Assembly (NCBI RefSeq): GCF_014202995.1
Contig: NZ_JACHIA010000006.1
Location: forward strand, 248,001 to 312,000
Direction: 5' to 3'
Length of the DNA stretch: 64,000 nt
DNA from: Longimicrobium terrae
Lineage (GTDB): Bacteria > Gemmatimonadota > Gemmatimonadetes > Longimicrobiales > Longimicrobiaceae
Position numbers and translations under genes: made by a program. The first letter of the stretch is position 1. Each line of letters begins with the position of its first letter. The notes beneath the pieces were generated by a model, which worked only from the letters and a program-made list of their open reading frames with translations, did not search any database and was not told the DNA's origin. Shown here piece after piece: positions 9,027-18,048 of this stretch.

Positions 9027-12000
9027 TCAGGCGCTGGCGCGCCAGACCTCGTCGTGAAGCTCGGCCCGCACCTCTTCGAGCTGGCCGTCAAAGAAAAACC
9101 GGTTGATGCGATCGAAGCCGCCGCCCTGCTCCAGGAACAGCCCGGAATCCAGCGCCGCGCGGTCCACCACCGTTTCCAGCACCATCTGCCGCCCGATGCG
9201 TTCCAGCCACTGGCGCTGCGGCGCGAGCCACGCGCGGGACGACAGAATCTTGCGCAGCGCGCGGCCAACCCGCTCTTCGTACGGCACCAGCGGCTCGCGC
9301 AGGGCAGCCTGCCGCACGTACCCGATAATGGTGGCCGCGATGTCCTGGTTGGTGGCGTCCTGCCACGCGGTGCGCAGGTTGGCCTCGGTAAAGCCGCGCA
9401 GCCCCAGCTCCAGCGCCAGTTCCTTCAACTGCTGCCGGGTAAGATCACGCGGCCGCTGCAGCACCACCGTCAGCGCCGGGATCTCGTTCAGGTGCGTCCG
9501 CAGGTATTCGGCGAAGCTTTCCAGAAAATCGGCCGGGCGCTGGCCGTTTCCGTAGCCGTGCTCCACGCGGCGCACCTCGTCGCGGTGGTCGGAAACCAGC
9601 AGCCGCGTCCCGCCTCCCGCGCGGAACTCGTCCAGCAGTCCCGGAAGCCCGGGGTGCGCGGCCATGAAGCCGGCCGCCTCCGCCGGAGCCAGCCCGGCAA
9701 GGTGGTCGGCCAGGTGGCGGATGTCCAACCCCGTCAGGGCCTCCACGTCGTCGCCGTGCGAGCCCTGCAGCCGGGCACCGCCGCGCCGCAGCTTGGCCAC
9801 GATCTGGTCGCGCACCGCGGCCCGCAGGTCATCGTCCGCCAGTTCGGCCAGTTCCGCCGCCAGCTGCTCGAAGCCGATGGAAGGGTTGGGCAGAACCGGC
9901 TTCATGTCGGTGTAGGCCTGAAGCGAGGCGTACAGGTCCACCGCGTCGTAGATGGTGAACGATTCCTTCACCAGCCCGTGCCCGTCCAGATCCTTCATGA
10001 GCCGCGTGGCGCGCCCCAGCATCTGCTCGTACAGAATGCGGCTGCGCACGCGGCGCAGAAACACCAGGTTCACGATCTTGGGGACGTCGATCCCCGTGGT
10101 CAGCAGGTCCACCGTCACCGCCACCACGGGCTGCTGCTCGTTGCGGAAGCGGCGGACGAGTTGGGACGGGTTCTCGGCCGCGCCGGTGATCTTGGCCACC
10201 GCGTCGTACGGCACGTCGCCGTACCGTTCGGCAAAGGCGCTCCTCAGCAGCCGCACCACCAGATCCGCGTGCGCGTCGTTCACGCAGAAGACCAGCGTCT
10301 TTCCCGGCGCGGCGGGGTCGATGTGCCGCGCCAGCTCGTCACACACCACGCGATTGAAGTCCTCGACAACAACCCTGCTGTTGAACTTCTCCACATCCAT
10401 CCGGATCTCGTCCGGTGCCTCGAACACCTCGATCTCCTGCGTGGACGGATCCAGCGCCTGCACCGCCTCGCCGCGCTCCCAAGTGATGCCGTCTTCCGCC
10501 AGCACCGTCACAATGCGGGTGGGCGGACGGTGGTCCACCAGGTAGCCGTCCACCACCGCCTGCCGGTAGCTGTACTGAAACACGGGCCGGCCAAAGATCT
10601 CGGTGCTGTGCTGCGCGGGCGTGGCGGTGAGCCCGATCTTTACCGCGTCAAAGTACTCGATCAGGCGGCGGTACTTGGAGATGTAGTCGTCCTCGCTGCG
10701 GAACAGGAGCTCCGCCGCGCTCATCTCGCGGTCCAGCGTGTACCCGCGGTGGCACTCGTCCACGATCACGCAGTCGTACGCGTCCACCGGCGGGGCGCCA
10801 CCGTCCGCGTACAGCACCCGCTTCACCATCCCCTGCACCGTGGCGATGTCCACCACGGTGTCCTCATCCGCGGGGCGGTCCACCCGGGCGACCTCGTGGG
10901 CGCTGGTGAAGGTGTACGTTCCCTCCACGGTGACGGACGAAAACACGCCGTGCGCCTGCTCGCCGAGCGTGTTGCGGTCCACCAGGAACAGCACCCGGCG
11001 AAACAGCCCCGACTCCAGCAGGCGGTGCAGCAGAATGACGGCGACCCGCGTCTTGCCCGTGCCGGTCGCCATGGCCACCATCACGCGGCGCTCGCCCCGC
11101 AGCAGGGCGGCCTCCACTGCCTGAATGGCCTGCACCTGATACTCACGAAGGTCGGGCCCGTGCGGGTCCGTGGCACGGAGAGCTTCTTCCGCGGCGGCGA
11201 CGTCCTGCGCAAGCAGGTTTCGCAGGCCCTCCGGGCTGTACCATCCCGCCAGGGCCCGGGGATGGTTGGTGCGCCGGCGCGCGTCGCGGAACCACACTCC
11301 GCTGCGCTCCTGAACCTGGGCCAGGTACCCGCGCCCATTGGCGGCAAACAGAAACGGAATGTGGTGCCCGTCCCAGGGACCGCCCGCTGGCTGCGCATGG
11401 GCGCCCGGCGAGTAGTCGCGGCTGTACCGGGCGGCCTGCTCCAGCGCTCCGGGTACGTTGACGCCGGCCCGCTTGGCCTCCACTGCCGCCACCGCGACGA
11501 GGCCGTCAAACAGGACGTAGTCCGCCGGTCCGCTGGCCGTGGGCCACTCGGCGATCGCGATGCTGCGGCCCCGCTCCGGCCGGGTTCCCGCGCCGTACCG
11601 CAGGACGCGGGTGTCGGCTTCCCATCCGGCGTCGCGCAGCTGCTGGTCGATGCGCTCGCGGGTTTCCGCCTCCCCCATGCTCATCAGCGAAGCCGCCGCA
11701 CGGGCACGGTTGCGCCAGGCTTCCGTCGCTTCGTCCGCGGGCGCGGGAGCCGCGGCCGCCGCGGCCAGTTCTGCCGCCAGGCGGGCCCGCTCGTCCGCCA
11801 GCAACCCTTCCAGCTCGGCCGCGAGTTCCAGCGCGGCGTCGCGGTCGGATGTCGACGACTGAGCGCGGTTCTCCGCTTCGCGCCGCAGTTCGGCCTCCAG
11901 TTCCGCCGCGAACCCCGCTTCTTCCACGCGGCGGCGCTGTTCATCGACCTCGCGGCGCAGCTGATCAACCTGGTCCCGCAGTTCCGCGGCCTGATCGCCC

Positions 12001-12422
12001 GGCCGCTGGGGCCGCACGAACGCGCCAGGGCTGAACTGTGCATCCTTGAACGTGCGGTGAAACCAGACGCCCAGTTCGCGGGCCACCTTGAGCATGTGGA
12101 CCGCCTGGCCCAGATCGCCCTGGAACGCGTGGACGGCGTCGTTCCCTATCTGCCGCAGGGCGTGAAACTGGTCGGCCACGTCCCGGGGCAGAAGACCGTC
12201 GCCCGCCAGCAGGTTGATCAACCCGAACTGCGTCGTGCCCGCGCCCGCGGGAACACCGCCTTCCAACGCGGTCCGCTGAAGCAGGGCCTCGCCGAACTGG
12301 CGAAGTTTGAGCAGCGCGGTGTTGGGATCGTCGACGGCGTAGAGTTCCGCCAGCGAGCCCAGCGTGGCAAGCAGCGGATCGTGGACGTTCAGAAACGCGA
12401 AATTCGGAGAATTGGACTTCAT
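9027..12422 (-). CDS. hsdR: Type I restriction endonuclease subunit HsdR
   Basis: A 1131-residue restriction/translocation subunit. Order: an N-terminal DUF4145-like helical domain (20-110), a long coiled coil (145-225), the HsdR nuclease domain with Asp301, Glu315 and Lys317 (YVLFDG...AAVEAKRAG), a SF2 helicase with Walker A MATGTGKT (451-458) and DECH box (555-558), and an EcoEI-type C-terminal domain. DUF4145 plus coiled coil at the N-terminus is a known arrangement in EcoEI-like HsdR. It is the first gene of the hsdR-hsdM-hsdS(-mrr) block; 144 bp separate its start from the end of thiE on the same strand. No strong ribosome site is visible before ATG 12422. Confidence 0.93.
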   Translation of the reverse strand: MKSNSPNFAFLNVHDPLLATLGSLAELYAVDDPNTALLKLRQFGEALLQRTALEGGVPAGAGTTQFGLINLLAGDGLLPRDVADQFHALRQIGNDAVHAFQGDLGQAVHMLKVARELGVWFHRTFKDAQFSPGAFVRPQRPGDQAAELRDQVDQLRREVDEQRRRVEEAGFAAELEAELRREAENRAQSSTSDRDAALELAAELEGLLADERARLAAELAAAAAAPAPADEATEAWRNRARAAASLMSMGEAETRERIDQQLRDAGWEADTRVLRYGAGTRPERGRSIAIAEWPTASGPADYVLFDGLVAVAAVEAKRAGVNVPGALEQAARYSRDYSPGAHAQPAGGPWDGHHIPFLFAANGRGYLAQVQERSGVWFRDARRRTNHPRALAGWYSPEGLRNLLAQDVAAAEEALRATDPHGPDLREYQVQAIQAVEAALLRGERRVMVAMATGTGKTRVAVILLHRLLESGLFRRVLFLVDRNTLGEQAHGVFSSVTVEGTYTFTSAHEVARVDRPADEDTVVDIATVQGMVKRVLYADGGAPPVDAYDCVIVDECHRGYTLDREMSAAELLFRSEDDYISKYRRLIEYFDAVKIGLTATPAQHSTEIFGRPVFQYSYRQAVVDGYLVDHRPPTRIVTVLAEDGITWERGEAVQALDPSTQEIEVFEAPDEIRMDVEKFNSRVVVEDFNRVVCDELARHIDPAAPGKTLVFCVNDAHADLVVRLLRSAFAERYGDVPYDAVAKITGAAENPSQLVRRFRNEQQPVVAVTVDLLTTGIDVPKIVNLVFLRRVRSRILYEQMLGRATRLMKDLDGHGLVKESFTIYDAVDLYASLQAYTDMKPVLPNPSIGFEQLAAELAELADDDLRAAVRDQIVAKLRRGGARLQGSHGDDVEALTGLDIRHLADHLAGLAPAEAAGFMAAHPGLPGLLDEFRAGGGTRLLVSDHRDEVRRVEHGYGNGQRPADFLESFAEYLRTHLNEIPALTVVLQRPRDLTRQQLKELALELGLRGFTEANLRTAWQDATNQDIAATIIGYVRQAALREPLVPYEERVGRALRKILSSRAWLAPQRQWLERIGRQMVLETVVDRAALDSGLFLEQGGGFDRINRFFFDGQLEEVRAELHDEVWRASA

Positions 12423-12566
12423 GAAAGACAGCGGGGCGTGAGCGAGGCGAACCGGGAGCGAGCGGCCAAGAATTCTAGCCGGAACGCAACAGTTCCCGCA
12501 ATCGCGCGTGCAAGTTGCTGACGGCCCGGTGGGCGGGGCCGCACCGCTGAAGCGGACATGGAATCG

Positions 12567-13142
12567 TCAGCATCCCCCGCCCCACGCCGCGCGGATGGCG
12601 GCGACGGCACAGGCTCCGGCGCGGAGGCAGGCGGGGGCGAGCGCGGGCGTGACGCCGCCCAGCGCGACGACGGGGATCGGCGCGGCGGCGCAGACCTCGG
12701 CCAGCACGGCGAGGCCCAGCGGCGGGCCTTTTCCGTCGACCGGAAAGATGGGGGAAAACGTGGCGTAGTCCGCACCGGCGGCCGCCGCGGCGTGGATCCC
12801 GGCCGCGTCGTGGCGCGAGGCGCCGATCAGCGCGGCGGGGCCCAGAATCGCGCGGGCGGCCGCGACGTCGCCGCGCTCGGGAAGGTGCACGCCGTCGGCG
12901 CCGGACACGCGCGCGGCCTCCGCATCCGCATGGACGAGGAGGAGCGCACCCGCCGCGCGGCAGAGGGGAAGAATCTCCTCCGCCCAGACAACCAGATCGG
13001 CGGGCGAGATGCCCGGCTCGCGGAGCAGGACGGCCGCGGAGCTGGCGGATTCGAGAAGGCGGCGGACCGCGGCGGGGGTGGCCTGCGCGCGGCCGCCGAT
13101 CGCCAGCAGACGGAACGGCAGCGCGCCCGGCCCGCCGCTCAC
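12567..13142 (-). CDS. thiE: Thiamine-phosphate synthase (ThiE/TenI family)
   Basis: A 191-residue TIM-barrel protein of the ThiE/TenI family; ThiE joins HMP-PP and the thiazole phosphate to give thiamine monophosphate. Recognisable parts are [22 protein letters not shown], the phosphate-loop region [19 protein letters not shown] and the C-terminal [10 protein letters not shown]. The loop differs from the usual GPIFPTxTK form, and the protein is at the short end for ThiE, so a TenI-like role (aminopyrimidine aminohydrolase or thiazole tautomerase class) is possible. GTG 13142 overlaps the thiG stop (GTGA), so it is translationally coupled as the last gene of thiS-thiG-thiE. Confidence 0.75.
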   Translation of the reverse strand: MSGGPGALPFRLLAIGGRAQATPAAVRRLLESASSAAVLLREPGISPADLVVWAEEILPLCRAAGALLLVHADAEAARVSGADGVHLPERGDVAAARAILGPAALIGASRHDAAGIHAAAAAGADYATFSPIFPVDGKGPPLGLAVLAEVCAAAPIPVVALGGVTPALAPACLRAGACAVAAIRAAWGGGC

Positions 13143-13924
13143 GTGCCGATCAGTCCCTCGGTGGGCGACGAGGCCTGCGCGTACAGCCGCTCGGGAATGC
13201 GGCCGGCGTCGCGCGCCAGCATCCCCGCCTCGATCGCCAGGCGCATCGCGCGCGCCATCTGCGCGGGACGCTGCGCCTCCGCCACGGCGGTGTTCAGCAG
13301 CACGCCGTCCATCCCCAACTCCATGGCGCGCGCGGCGTCGCTGGCCGTGCCGATCCCCGCATCCACGATCACCGGCGCGTCCTGCACCAGTTCGCGGATG
13401 ATGCGCAGGTTGTACGGATTGCGCAGCCCCGCCCCGCTGCCGATGGGCGCACCCAGCGGCATGACGGCGGCCACCCCCAGATCCGCCAGCTTGCGGCAGG
13501 CGACCGGGTCGTCATTGGTGTACGCGAACACCTGAAAGCCGTCACGGACAAGCTCCGACGCGGCGCGCAGCGTCTGCTCCACGTCGGGAAAAAGCGTGCG
13601 GTCGTCGCCGATGACCTCCAGCTTGATCCAGTCCGTCTCCAGCGCCTCGCGGGCCAGGTGCGCGGTCAGCACCGCATCCTTTGCCGTCATGCACCCCGCG
13701 GTGTTGGGGAGCAGCGCCAGGCGGTCGCGGGGGATGAGTTCCAGAATGCTTTCGCCGGTGCCGCCCTGCAGCCGCATGCGGCGGATGCTGACGGTGACGA
13801 TTTCCGCGCCGGACGCATCGATCGCCTCCAGGAGCGTGGCGGCGTCGGGATAGCGCGAGGTGCCCAGCAGCAGGCGCGAAGTGAATGCGCGCCCGGCCAG
13901 AAGCCAGGGTTCGGCCACGCTCAC
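13139..13924 (-). CDS. thiG: Thiazole synthase ThiG
   Basis: A 261-residue TIM-barrel thiazole synthase, which builds the thiazole phosphate ring of thiamine from deoxyxylulose 5-phosphate, ThiS thiocarboxylate and dehydroglycine. The Schiff-base lysine is Lys101 in [11 protein letters not shown]. Other family signatures are [37 protein letters not shown] and [18 protein letters not shown] 13924 overlaps the thiS stop (GTGA). Length is normal. The dehydroglycine supplier is probably the glycine oxidase gene thiO found 2 kb upstream; no thiH is seen. Confidence 0.95.
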   Translation of the reverse strand: MSVAEPWLLAGRAFTSRLLLGTSRYPDAATLLEAIDASGAEIVTVSIRRMRLQGGTGESILELIPRDRLALLPNTAGCMTAKDAVLTAHLAREALETDWIKLEVIGDDRTLFPDVEQTLRAASELVRDGFQVFAYTNDDPVACRKLADLGVAAVMPLGAPIGSGAGLRNPYNLRIIRELVQDAPVIVDAGIGTASDAARAMELGMDGVLLNTAVAEAQRPAQMARAMRLAIEAGMLARDAGRIPERLYAQASSPTEGLIGT

Positions 13925-14142
13925 CCGCCCTGCAGCGCGGTGACGATCTCCACCTCGTCGCCCGGCTGCACCGCGGTGGCGGACCACTGCCGGCGCGGCA
14001 CCACGCTGCCGTTTTGCGCCACGGCGACGGCCGCCGTGGCGTCCGCGGCCACGCCCCGGTGCGCGAGCAGCACGTCCAGCGTGCCGGCGGGAACCTGGGC
14101 CGGCGCGCCGTTCAGGCGGATGGGGATCAGGATGCTTTCCAT
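13921..14142 (-). CDS. thiS: Sulfur carrier protein ThiS
   Basis: A 73-residue ubiquitin-like sulfur carrier. It ends [10 protein letters not shown], the C-terminal Gly-Gly that is adenylated and turned into a thiocarboxylate before sulfur passes to ThiG. The frame is open further upstream, but ATG 14142 starts the beta-grasp fold ([17 protein letters not shown]) and is preceded by GGAAGGT. No thiF (the adenylating enzyme) is in the window. It heads the three-gene unit thiS-thiG-thiE, with stop/start overlaps at both junctions. I looked for a TPP riboswitch in the 108 bp upstream and saw no convincing one. Confidence 0.93.
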   Translation of the reverse strand: MESILIPIRLNGAPAQVPAGTLDVLLAHRGVAADATAAVAVAQNGSVVPRRQWSATAVQPGDEVEIVTALQGG

Positions 14143-14250
14143 CGATGAATGACCTTCCGTGAAGACTGTGGCGGGCCCCGGATTCCGGCCCGCGCGATGT
14201 GTCCAAAGATAATGCATGGACGGCGTTTGCGCCGGTGCACCACGGCGTGG

Positions 14251-15060
14251 CTAGAGCCCGGGCCACATCCCGCCATCGAGCCTCAGGTTGGCACCCGTGA
14301 TGTAGCCGGCCCGGGGACTGACGAGAAAGGCGATCGCGTCGGCGATCTCTTCCAGCGTTCCCACCCGGCCCATGGGAACGTGCGCAAACACCGGGAGCAC
14401 CGCCTGCTCGATCTCGGCCCACGGTGCATCCGCCGAAATCCCCCGAGTGACAGCCGCGTCCCGAAAGGCCTGGTCGAGGCTGATGCTGTGGATCGTTCCC
14501 GGAGAAACCGTGTTCGCCGTAATCCCATCCATCGCCACGGCCTTGGCAAGAGAGGCGGTCATGGCGATCATCGCCGCCTTGGCCGCGGCGTAGTCCGGGC
14601 GCCTGGCGGGCGGCATCAGCGCCGCGAGGCTGGAGATGTTGACGATCCTTCCCCACTTCGCCTCCCGCATGCCGGGGAGGAGGAGCGACGTGACCCTGAC
14701 CGCCGCGAGCACGTTGCGGTCGTACCCGGCCGCCCAGGTCCCGGGGCGCGTCGTGGCCCAGTCCTCCGTCTCGCCGGACCCGCCCGCGTTGTTGATCAGG
14801 ATGCCGATGGTCCTGGCGAAAGACCGCGCTTCATCCACGAGGCGCCGCACGTCGTCGTCGTTCGTCAGATCGCCGGTGACCGCGTGCGCGCGTCCGCCCT
14901 GGGCGACGATGTCGTGCGCCACTGCCTCGGTCCGGGTCCGGTCGCGTCCGTGGATGATGACGATGGCGCCCTGGCGGGCAAGTCCCCGGGCCACCCCTTC
15001 GCCGATCCCTTTGCTGCTGCCCGTGACCAATGCAACTTTTCCATCCAGTTTCAGATCCAC
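14251..15060 (-). CDS. Short-chain dehydrogenase/reductase (SDR)
   Basis: A 269-residue NAD(P)-dependent oxidoreductase of the classical SDR family. The cofactor motif is TGSSKGIG (residues 14-21), the structural motif ILINNAGG, and the catalytic set is Ser in NISSLA plus Tyr-x-x-x-Lys (DYAAAKAAM). The C-terminus [16 protein letters not shown] is typical of FabG-like members. The substrate cannot be told. It is divergent from an HxlR-type regulator that starts about 40 bp away, so that regulator probably controls it, as is common for such pairs. Confidence 0.88.
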   Translation of the reverse strand: MDLKLDGKVALVTGSSKGIGEGVARGLARQGAIVIIHGRDRTRTEAVAHDIVAQGGRAHAVTGDLTNDDDVRRLVDEARSFARTIGILINNAGGSGETEDWATTRPGTWAAGYDRNVLAAVRVTSLLLPGMREAKWGRIVNISSLAALMPPARRPDYAAAKAAMIAMTASLAKAVAMDGITANTVSPGTIHSISLDQAFRDAAVTRGISADAPWAEIEQAVLPVFAHVPMGRVGTLEEIADAIAFLVSPRAGYITGANLRLDGGMWPGL

Positions 15061-15100
15061 TGCGTCACTCCCTGTTGGTGTCAGGGCTGGATATGAGGAG

Positions 15101-15487
15101 ATGACGGCGGATCAGGCAACTACGCACGGAAAGGTGCCTGTGGAACGCGAGGAGAGAGATGCCTGTCTGGGCGCGGACGGATCGGTCGCGCACGTGACTC
15201 GGGTGCTGCGCATGATCAGCGGACGGTGGAAGCTGCCGATCCTGTTCCGCCTGTTCGCGGAGCCGTCGATGCGGAGTTCGCAGTTCCTGCGGGACATTCC
15301 CGACATCTCGCAGAAGATGCTTACGCAGCAGCTGCGGGCGTTGGAGAACGACGGGATTGTCGCCCGCCGCGACTTCGGGGAGCAGCCGCCGCGGGTGGAG
15401 TACGAGCTGACGGATTCAGGGCGCAGCCTGATGCCGGTGCTGATGTCGGTGAGGGAGTTCTCACGGCGGCATCCTGGAGGACGCTGA
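15101..15487 (+). CDS. HxlR-family transcriptional regulator
   Basis: A 128-residue winged-helix regulator of the HxlR/MarR-like class. Family features are VLRMISGRWKLPILFRLF at the start of the fold, the recognition part DIPDISQKMLTQQLRALENDGIVAR and the wing VEYELTDSGRSLMPVL. ATG 15101 directly follows AGGAG, which is tight spacing; GTG 15136 is an alternative start. It is divergent from the SDR gene. HxlR regulators often sense redox state or reactive electrophiles and control neighbouring oxidoreductases, so auto- and cross-regulation from the shared 40-75 bp region is likely. The usual N-terminal sensing cysteine is present as Cys in the ERDACLGADG segment. Confidence 0.85.
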   Translation: MTADQATTHGKVPVEREERDACLGADGSVAHVTRVLRMISGRWKLPILFRLFAEPSMRSSQFLRDIPDISQKMLTQQLRALENDGIVARRDFGEQPPRVEYELTDSGRSLMPVLMSVREFSRRHPGGR

Positions 15488-15995
15488 GGGGCGGTCAGTA
15501 GCGGTGATGCCCGCACCGTCCGCCACTTGCTCCATCAGGATGATGCCTTGCGCGGGGTTCGACGAGGAAGCGGAGAACGGCGGATTCGTGTGCTTCGGAT
15601 GATTCGGTGCGGCCGCGGGCACCCCTCTCCCCCCGGCCCCCTCTCCCGCAAGCGGGAGAGGGGGAGACCTCACCCTGGCGGCAGGCTTCGGAGCCCGTCC
15701 GCGACTTTCGTCCGGCGGTTGAAACCGCGCCTCGAAAGACACAAAGTCCGCCTGCGCGGACTGGGTACAAGCGTCCCGAATGCAGTTGAAGCCCCGATCG
15801 TGGACGCGACAGCGGCCGCGAGTCGGGGGTTCCCGCTTCTGGAGCGGCGGATTCATTCGCTCAGGATAGATGCGGCACGCTTGGCACTCCGCTCCCCGCA
15901 CCGAACTCTCGCCTTGAACAACCCGCCCCCTCTTTTTTGGCCGAGGGTGGGCCGGTGGTGCCGGCCCGGGCGGGGGCCGCCGATCAGCCCGCCGA
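15488..15995. repeat. Repeat-filled gap: group A hairpin, group D and group B elements
   Basis: This 508-bp gap has no gene. It holds a group A hairpin at 15637-15664 (13-bp stem CCCCCTCTCCCGC, loop AA), a minus-oriented group D element at 15712-15765 (matches 20899-20953 in reverse) and a group B copy at 15781-15861 that matches 19169-19249 with one difference in 81 bases. The stretch at 15941-15985 (GGGCCGGTGGTGCCGGCCCG) recurs at 36348-36382. Confidence 0.8.
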
Positions 15996-17147
15996 TCAGC
16001 CGAAGCGGGAGAGCGCAAAGGGGAGGATGGCGTCCGGCGCACGGCCGGTGGCGAGCAGGTCGGCCATCGCCAGCGCGGTGGCGGGGGTGAGGAGGATGCC
16101 GTTGCGGCCGTGGCCCGTCGCCAGATACAGCCCATCCACCGGCGTGGCGCCCAGCACCGGCAGCCCGTCGCGGCTTACGGGACGCAGCCCGGCCCACGTC
16201 TGCAGCAGCGGCAGATCGTAGATCCCCGGCAGCACCTCCCACGAATCGCGCAGCAGATCCAGCACCCCGCCCGCCGTCATCCGCACGTCGAACCCCGCCT
16301 CCTCGCTCGTCGCGCCCACCACCAGACGGCCGTCCTCGCGCGGAACCAGGTACACGCGCCGCGTGCGAACGACGTGCGCAAGCGTGAGCAGCGGCGACAT
16401 CTCCAGCGCCAGAAGCTGTCCCTTCACCGGGCGGACGGGCGGCGCGGCCGTGGCCGTCGCTCCATCCGCCAGCAGCAGCCGCGTCCACGATCCCGCGCAG
16501 ACCAGCACGCGCCGCGCGCCGATCCGCTCCTCCGCCCCGTCCTCCGCGCCGGAGGGCCGCGCCCACACGCCCGCCGCGCGGCCGCCGTCCACGTCGATGC
16601 GCGACGCCTCCCATCCCTCCCGCAACACGCCGCCGCGCGCGACAAACGCCCGCCGCAGCGCCGCGCCCAGAAGCCGGCTGTCCACCTGGTGGTCCGTGGG
16701 CGCAAAGAGCGCGGCGGGCACGCGCGGGCCCAGGTGCGGTTCGCGTTCGCGGGCCTCGTCGCCGCCCATCCACTGCGTGGGCAGGCCGAGCTCCTGGTGA
16801 TATACCCACTGCCGCCGCAGCCACGCCGCCTCGTCGCGGTCCGCCGCGGCGATCACCGTCCCCTCGGTCCGCAGCCCGACGGACCGCCCCGCATCCTCCT
16901 CCAGTTCCGCCGCGAACCGGGGATACAGGTCCAGCGACGCCCGCCCGAACGCGAGCGCGTGCGGATCGTCGAAGCCGGCCTCGGAAAGCGGCGCCAGCAT
17001 TCCCGCCGCGGCCCACCACGCGCCGCTGGGACGATCACAATCCGCCACGTCGCGCTCGAGGACGGTGGTCTCCACCCCCGCCCGCGCGAGCCGCCACCCG
17101 ATGGCCAGCCCCATCACCCCGCCCCCGACGATCAGCACGTCCGTCAT
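15996..17147 (-). CDS. thiO: Glycine oxidase ThiO
   Basis: A 383-residue FAD-dependent amine oxidase of the ThiO/DadA family. ThiO oxidises glycine to iminoglyoxylate, the glycine-derived unit ThiG uses for the thiazole ring. The N-terminal dinucleotide fold VLIVGGGVMGLAIGWRLARAG binds FAD; GAWWAAAGMLAP, PVKGQLLAL and the C-terminal GLRPVSRDGLPVLG...GHGRNGILLTPATA are family motifs. ATG 17147 gives the fold directly; the frame also has GTG 17153. It is on the same strand as thiS-G-E but separated by the SDR/HxlR pair and repeats, so it is probably transcribed alone. Confidence 0.9.
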   Translation of the reverse strand: MTDVLIVGGGVMGLAIGWRLARAGVETTVLERDVADCDRPSGAWWAAAGMLAPLSEAGFDDPHALAFGRASLDLYPRFAAELEEDAGRSVGLRTEGTVIAAADRDEAAWLRRQWVYHQELGLPTQWMGGDEAREREPHLGPRVPAALFAPTDHQVDSRLLGAALRRAFVARGGVLREGWEASRIDVDGGRAAGVWARPSGAEDGAEERIGARRVLVCAGSWTRLLLADGATATAAPPVRPVKGQLLALEMSPLLTLAHVVRTRRVYLVPREDGRLVVGATSEEAGFDVRMTAGGVLDLLRDSWEVLPGIYDLPLLQTWAGLRPVSRDGLPVLGATPVDGLYLATGHGRNGILLTPATALAMADLLATGRAPDAILPFALSRFG

Positions 17148-17295
17148 CCGCACATCCGGCGAGAAAGGTGGATACGACGAACGGCGCCCGGCGAATGATC
17201 AGCCGGGCGCGCGCGTGTCGGAATCGGAAAGGATTGCATCGGTGGATGAACGACGATCGATCGGATGAACGATGGCGGAAGACGATGCGGATCCG

Positions 17296-18048
17296 TCAAT
17301 CCACCACGTCGTCGATCTCCACCAGCAGGGCGGTGATGTTGTCCTTGCCGCCCTTGACGTTGGCCCCGCGGATGAGGCGCGCCACCCGCTCCTCGGGCGT
17401 CATCTTCATCGCGAGGACGCGGCCCAGGTCGCGGTCCGTCAACATCCCCGTCAGTCCATCGCTGCACAGCAGAAGCTGGTCGCCGGGGATGAGCGTGCCG
17501 GCCAGCACCTCCGGCGTGTCGAGCGGGTCGGCGCCCAGCGCGCGCGTCAGGATGTGCGACAGGTGATGGCGGCGCGCGCCGGCCGGGGTCAGCCGCCCCT
17601 CGTCCACCTCGCGCTGCACCCAGGTGTGGTCGCGCGACACCTGCGCCAGCATGCCGTCGCGCATGAGGTACGCGCGGCTGTCGCCCACATGGCCCATGCG
17701 GTACGTGCCGTCCGTGCACAGGACGATGGCCGTGCACGTGGTTCCCATCCCGAACGTTTCCGGGTGCGTTTCCACGCGGTCCAGAATCGCCCGGTCCGCG
17801 GCGCGGAAGGAGTCGATCATGGTCTGCGCGAGGGCGTCGGCATCCATCGCGGCATCCACCCCCGCCCGCAGCGCCCCCCCGATGGTGTTCGCCGCGATGC
17901 CGCTGGCGACCTCGCCCGCGGCGTGCCCGCCCATTCCGTCGGCCACGAGAAAGACGCCGCGTTCGGCATCCATCACGAAGCTGTCCTCGTTCCCCTTGCG
18001 CACCCGTCCCACGTGCGTGGCCCCGGCGGCCCGCCAGCGAAGCCTCAC
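17296..18048 (-). CDS. PP2C-type Ser/Thr protein phosphatase
   Basis: A 250-residue metal-dependent PPM phosphatase of the PrpC/Stp type. Motifs are GNEDSF, the metal site DGMGGH, GTTCTAIVL, HVGDSRAYL, SDGLTGML and KDNITALLVE, all in family order, and the catalytic aspartates are present. It has no membrane segment, so it acts in the cytoplasm, removing phosphate from Ser/Thr-phosphorylated proteins. GTG 18048 overlaps the stop of the upstream FHA gene (GTGA), so the two are translationally coupled. The partner Hanks-type kinase is not in the window, which is unusual but not rare. Confidence 0.93.
   Translation of the reverse strand: MRLRWRAAGATHVGRVRKGNEDSFVMDAERGVFLVADGMGGHAAGEVASGIAANTIGGALRAGVDAAMDADALAQTMIDSFRAADRAILDRVETHPETFGMGTTCTAIVLCTDGTYRMGHVGDSRAYLMRDGMLAQVSRDHTWVQREVDEGRLTPAGARRHHLSHILTRALGADPLDTPEVLAGTLIPGDQLLLCSDGLTGMLTDRDLGRVLAMKMTPEERVARLIRGANVKGGKDNITALLVEIDDVVD

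Noticed and set aside
9000-12521. A 1173-residue plus-strand frame opposite hsdR
   Set aside because: No domain is visible; the minus strand encodes an intact HsdR with all motifs.
14143-14250. TPP riboswitch upstream of thiS
   Set aside because: I could not find the conserved CTGAGA and GATAATGCCAGCG-type blocks, and the leader is short.
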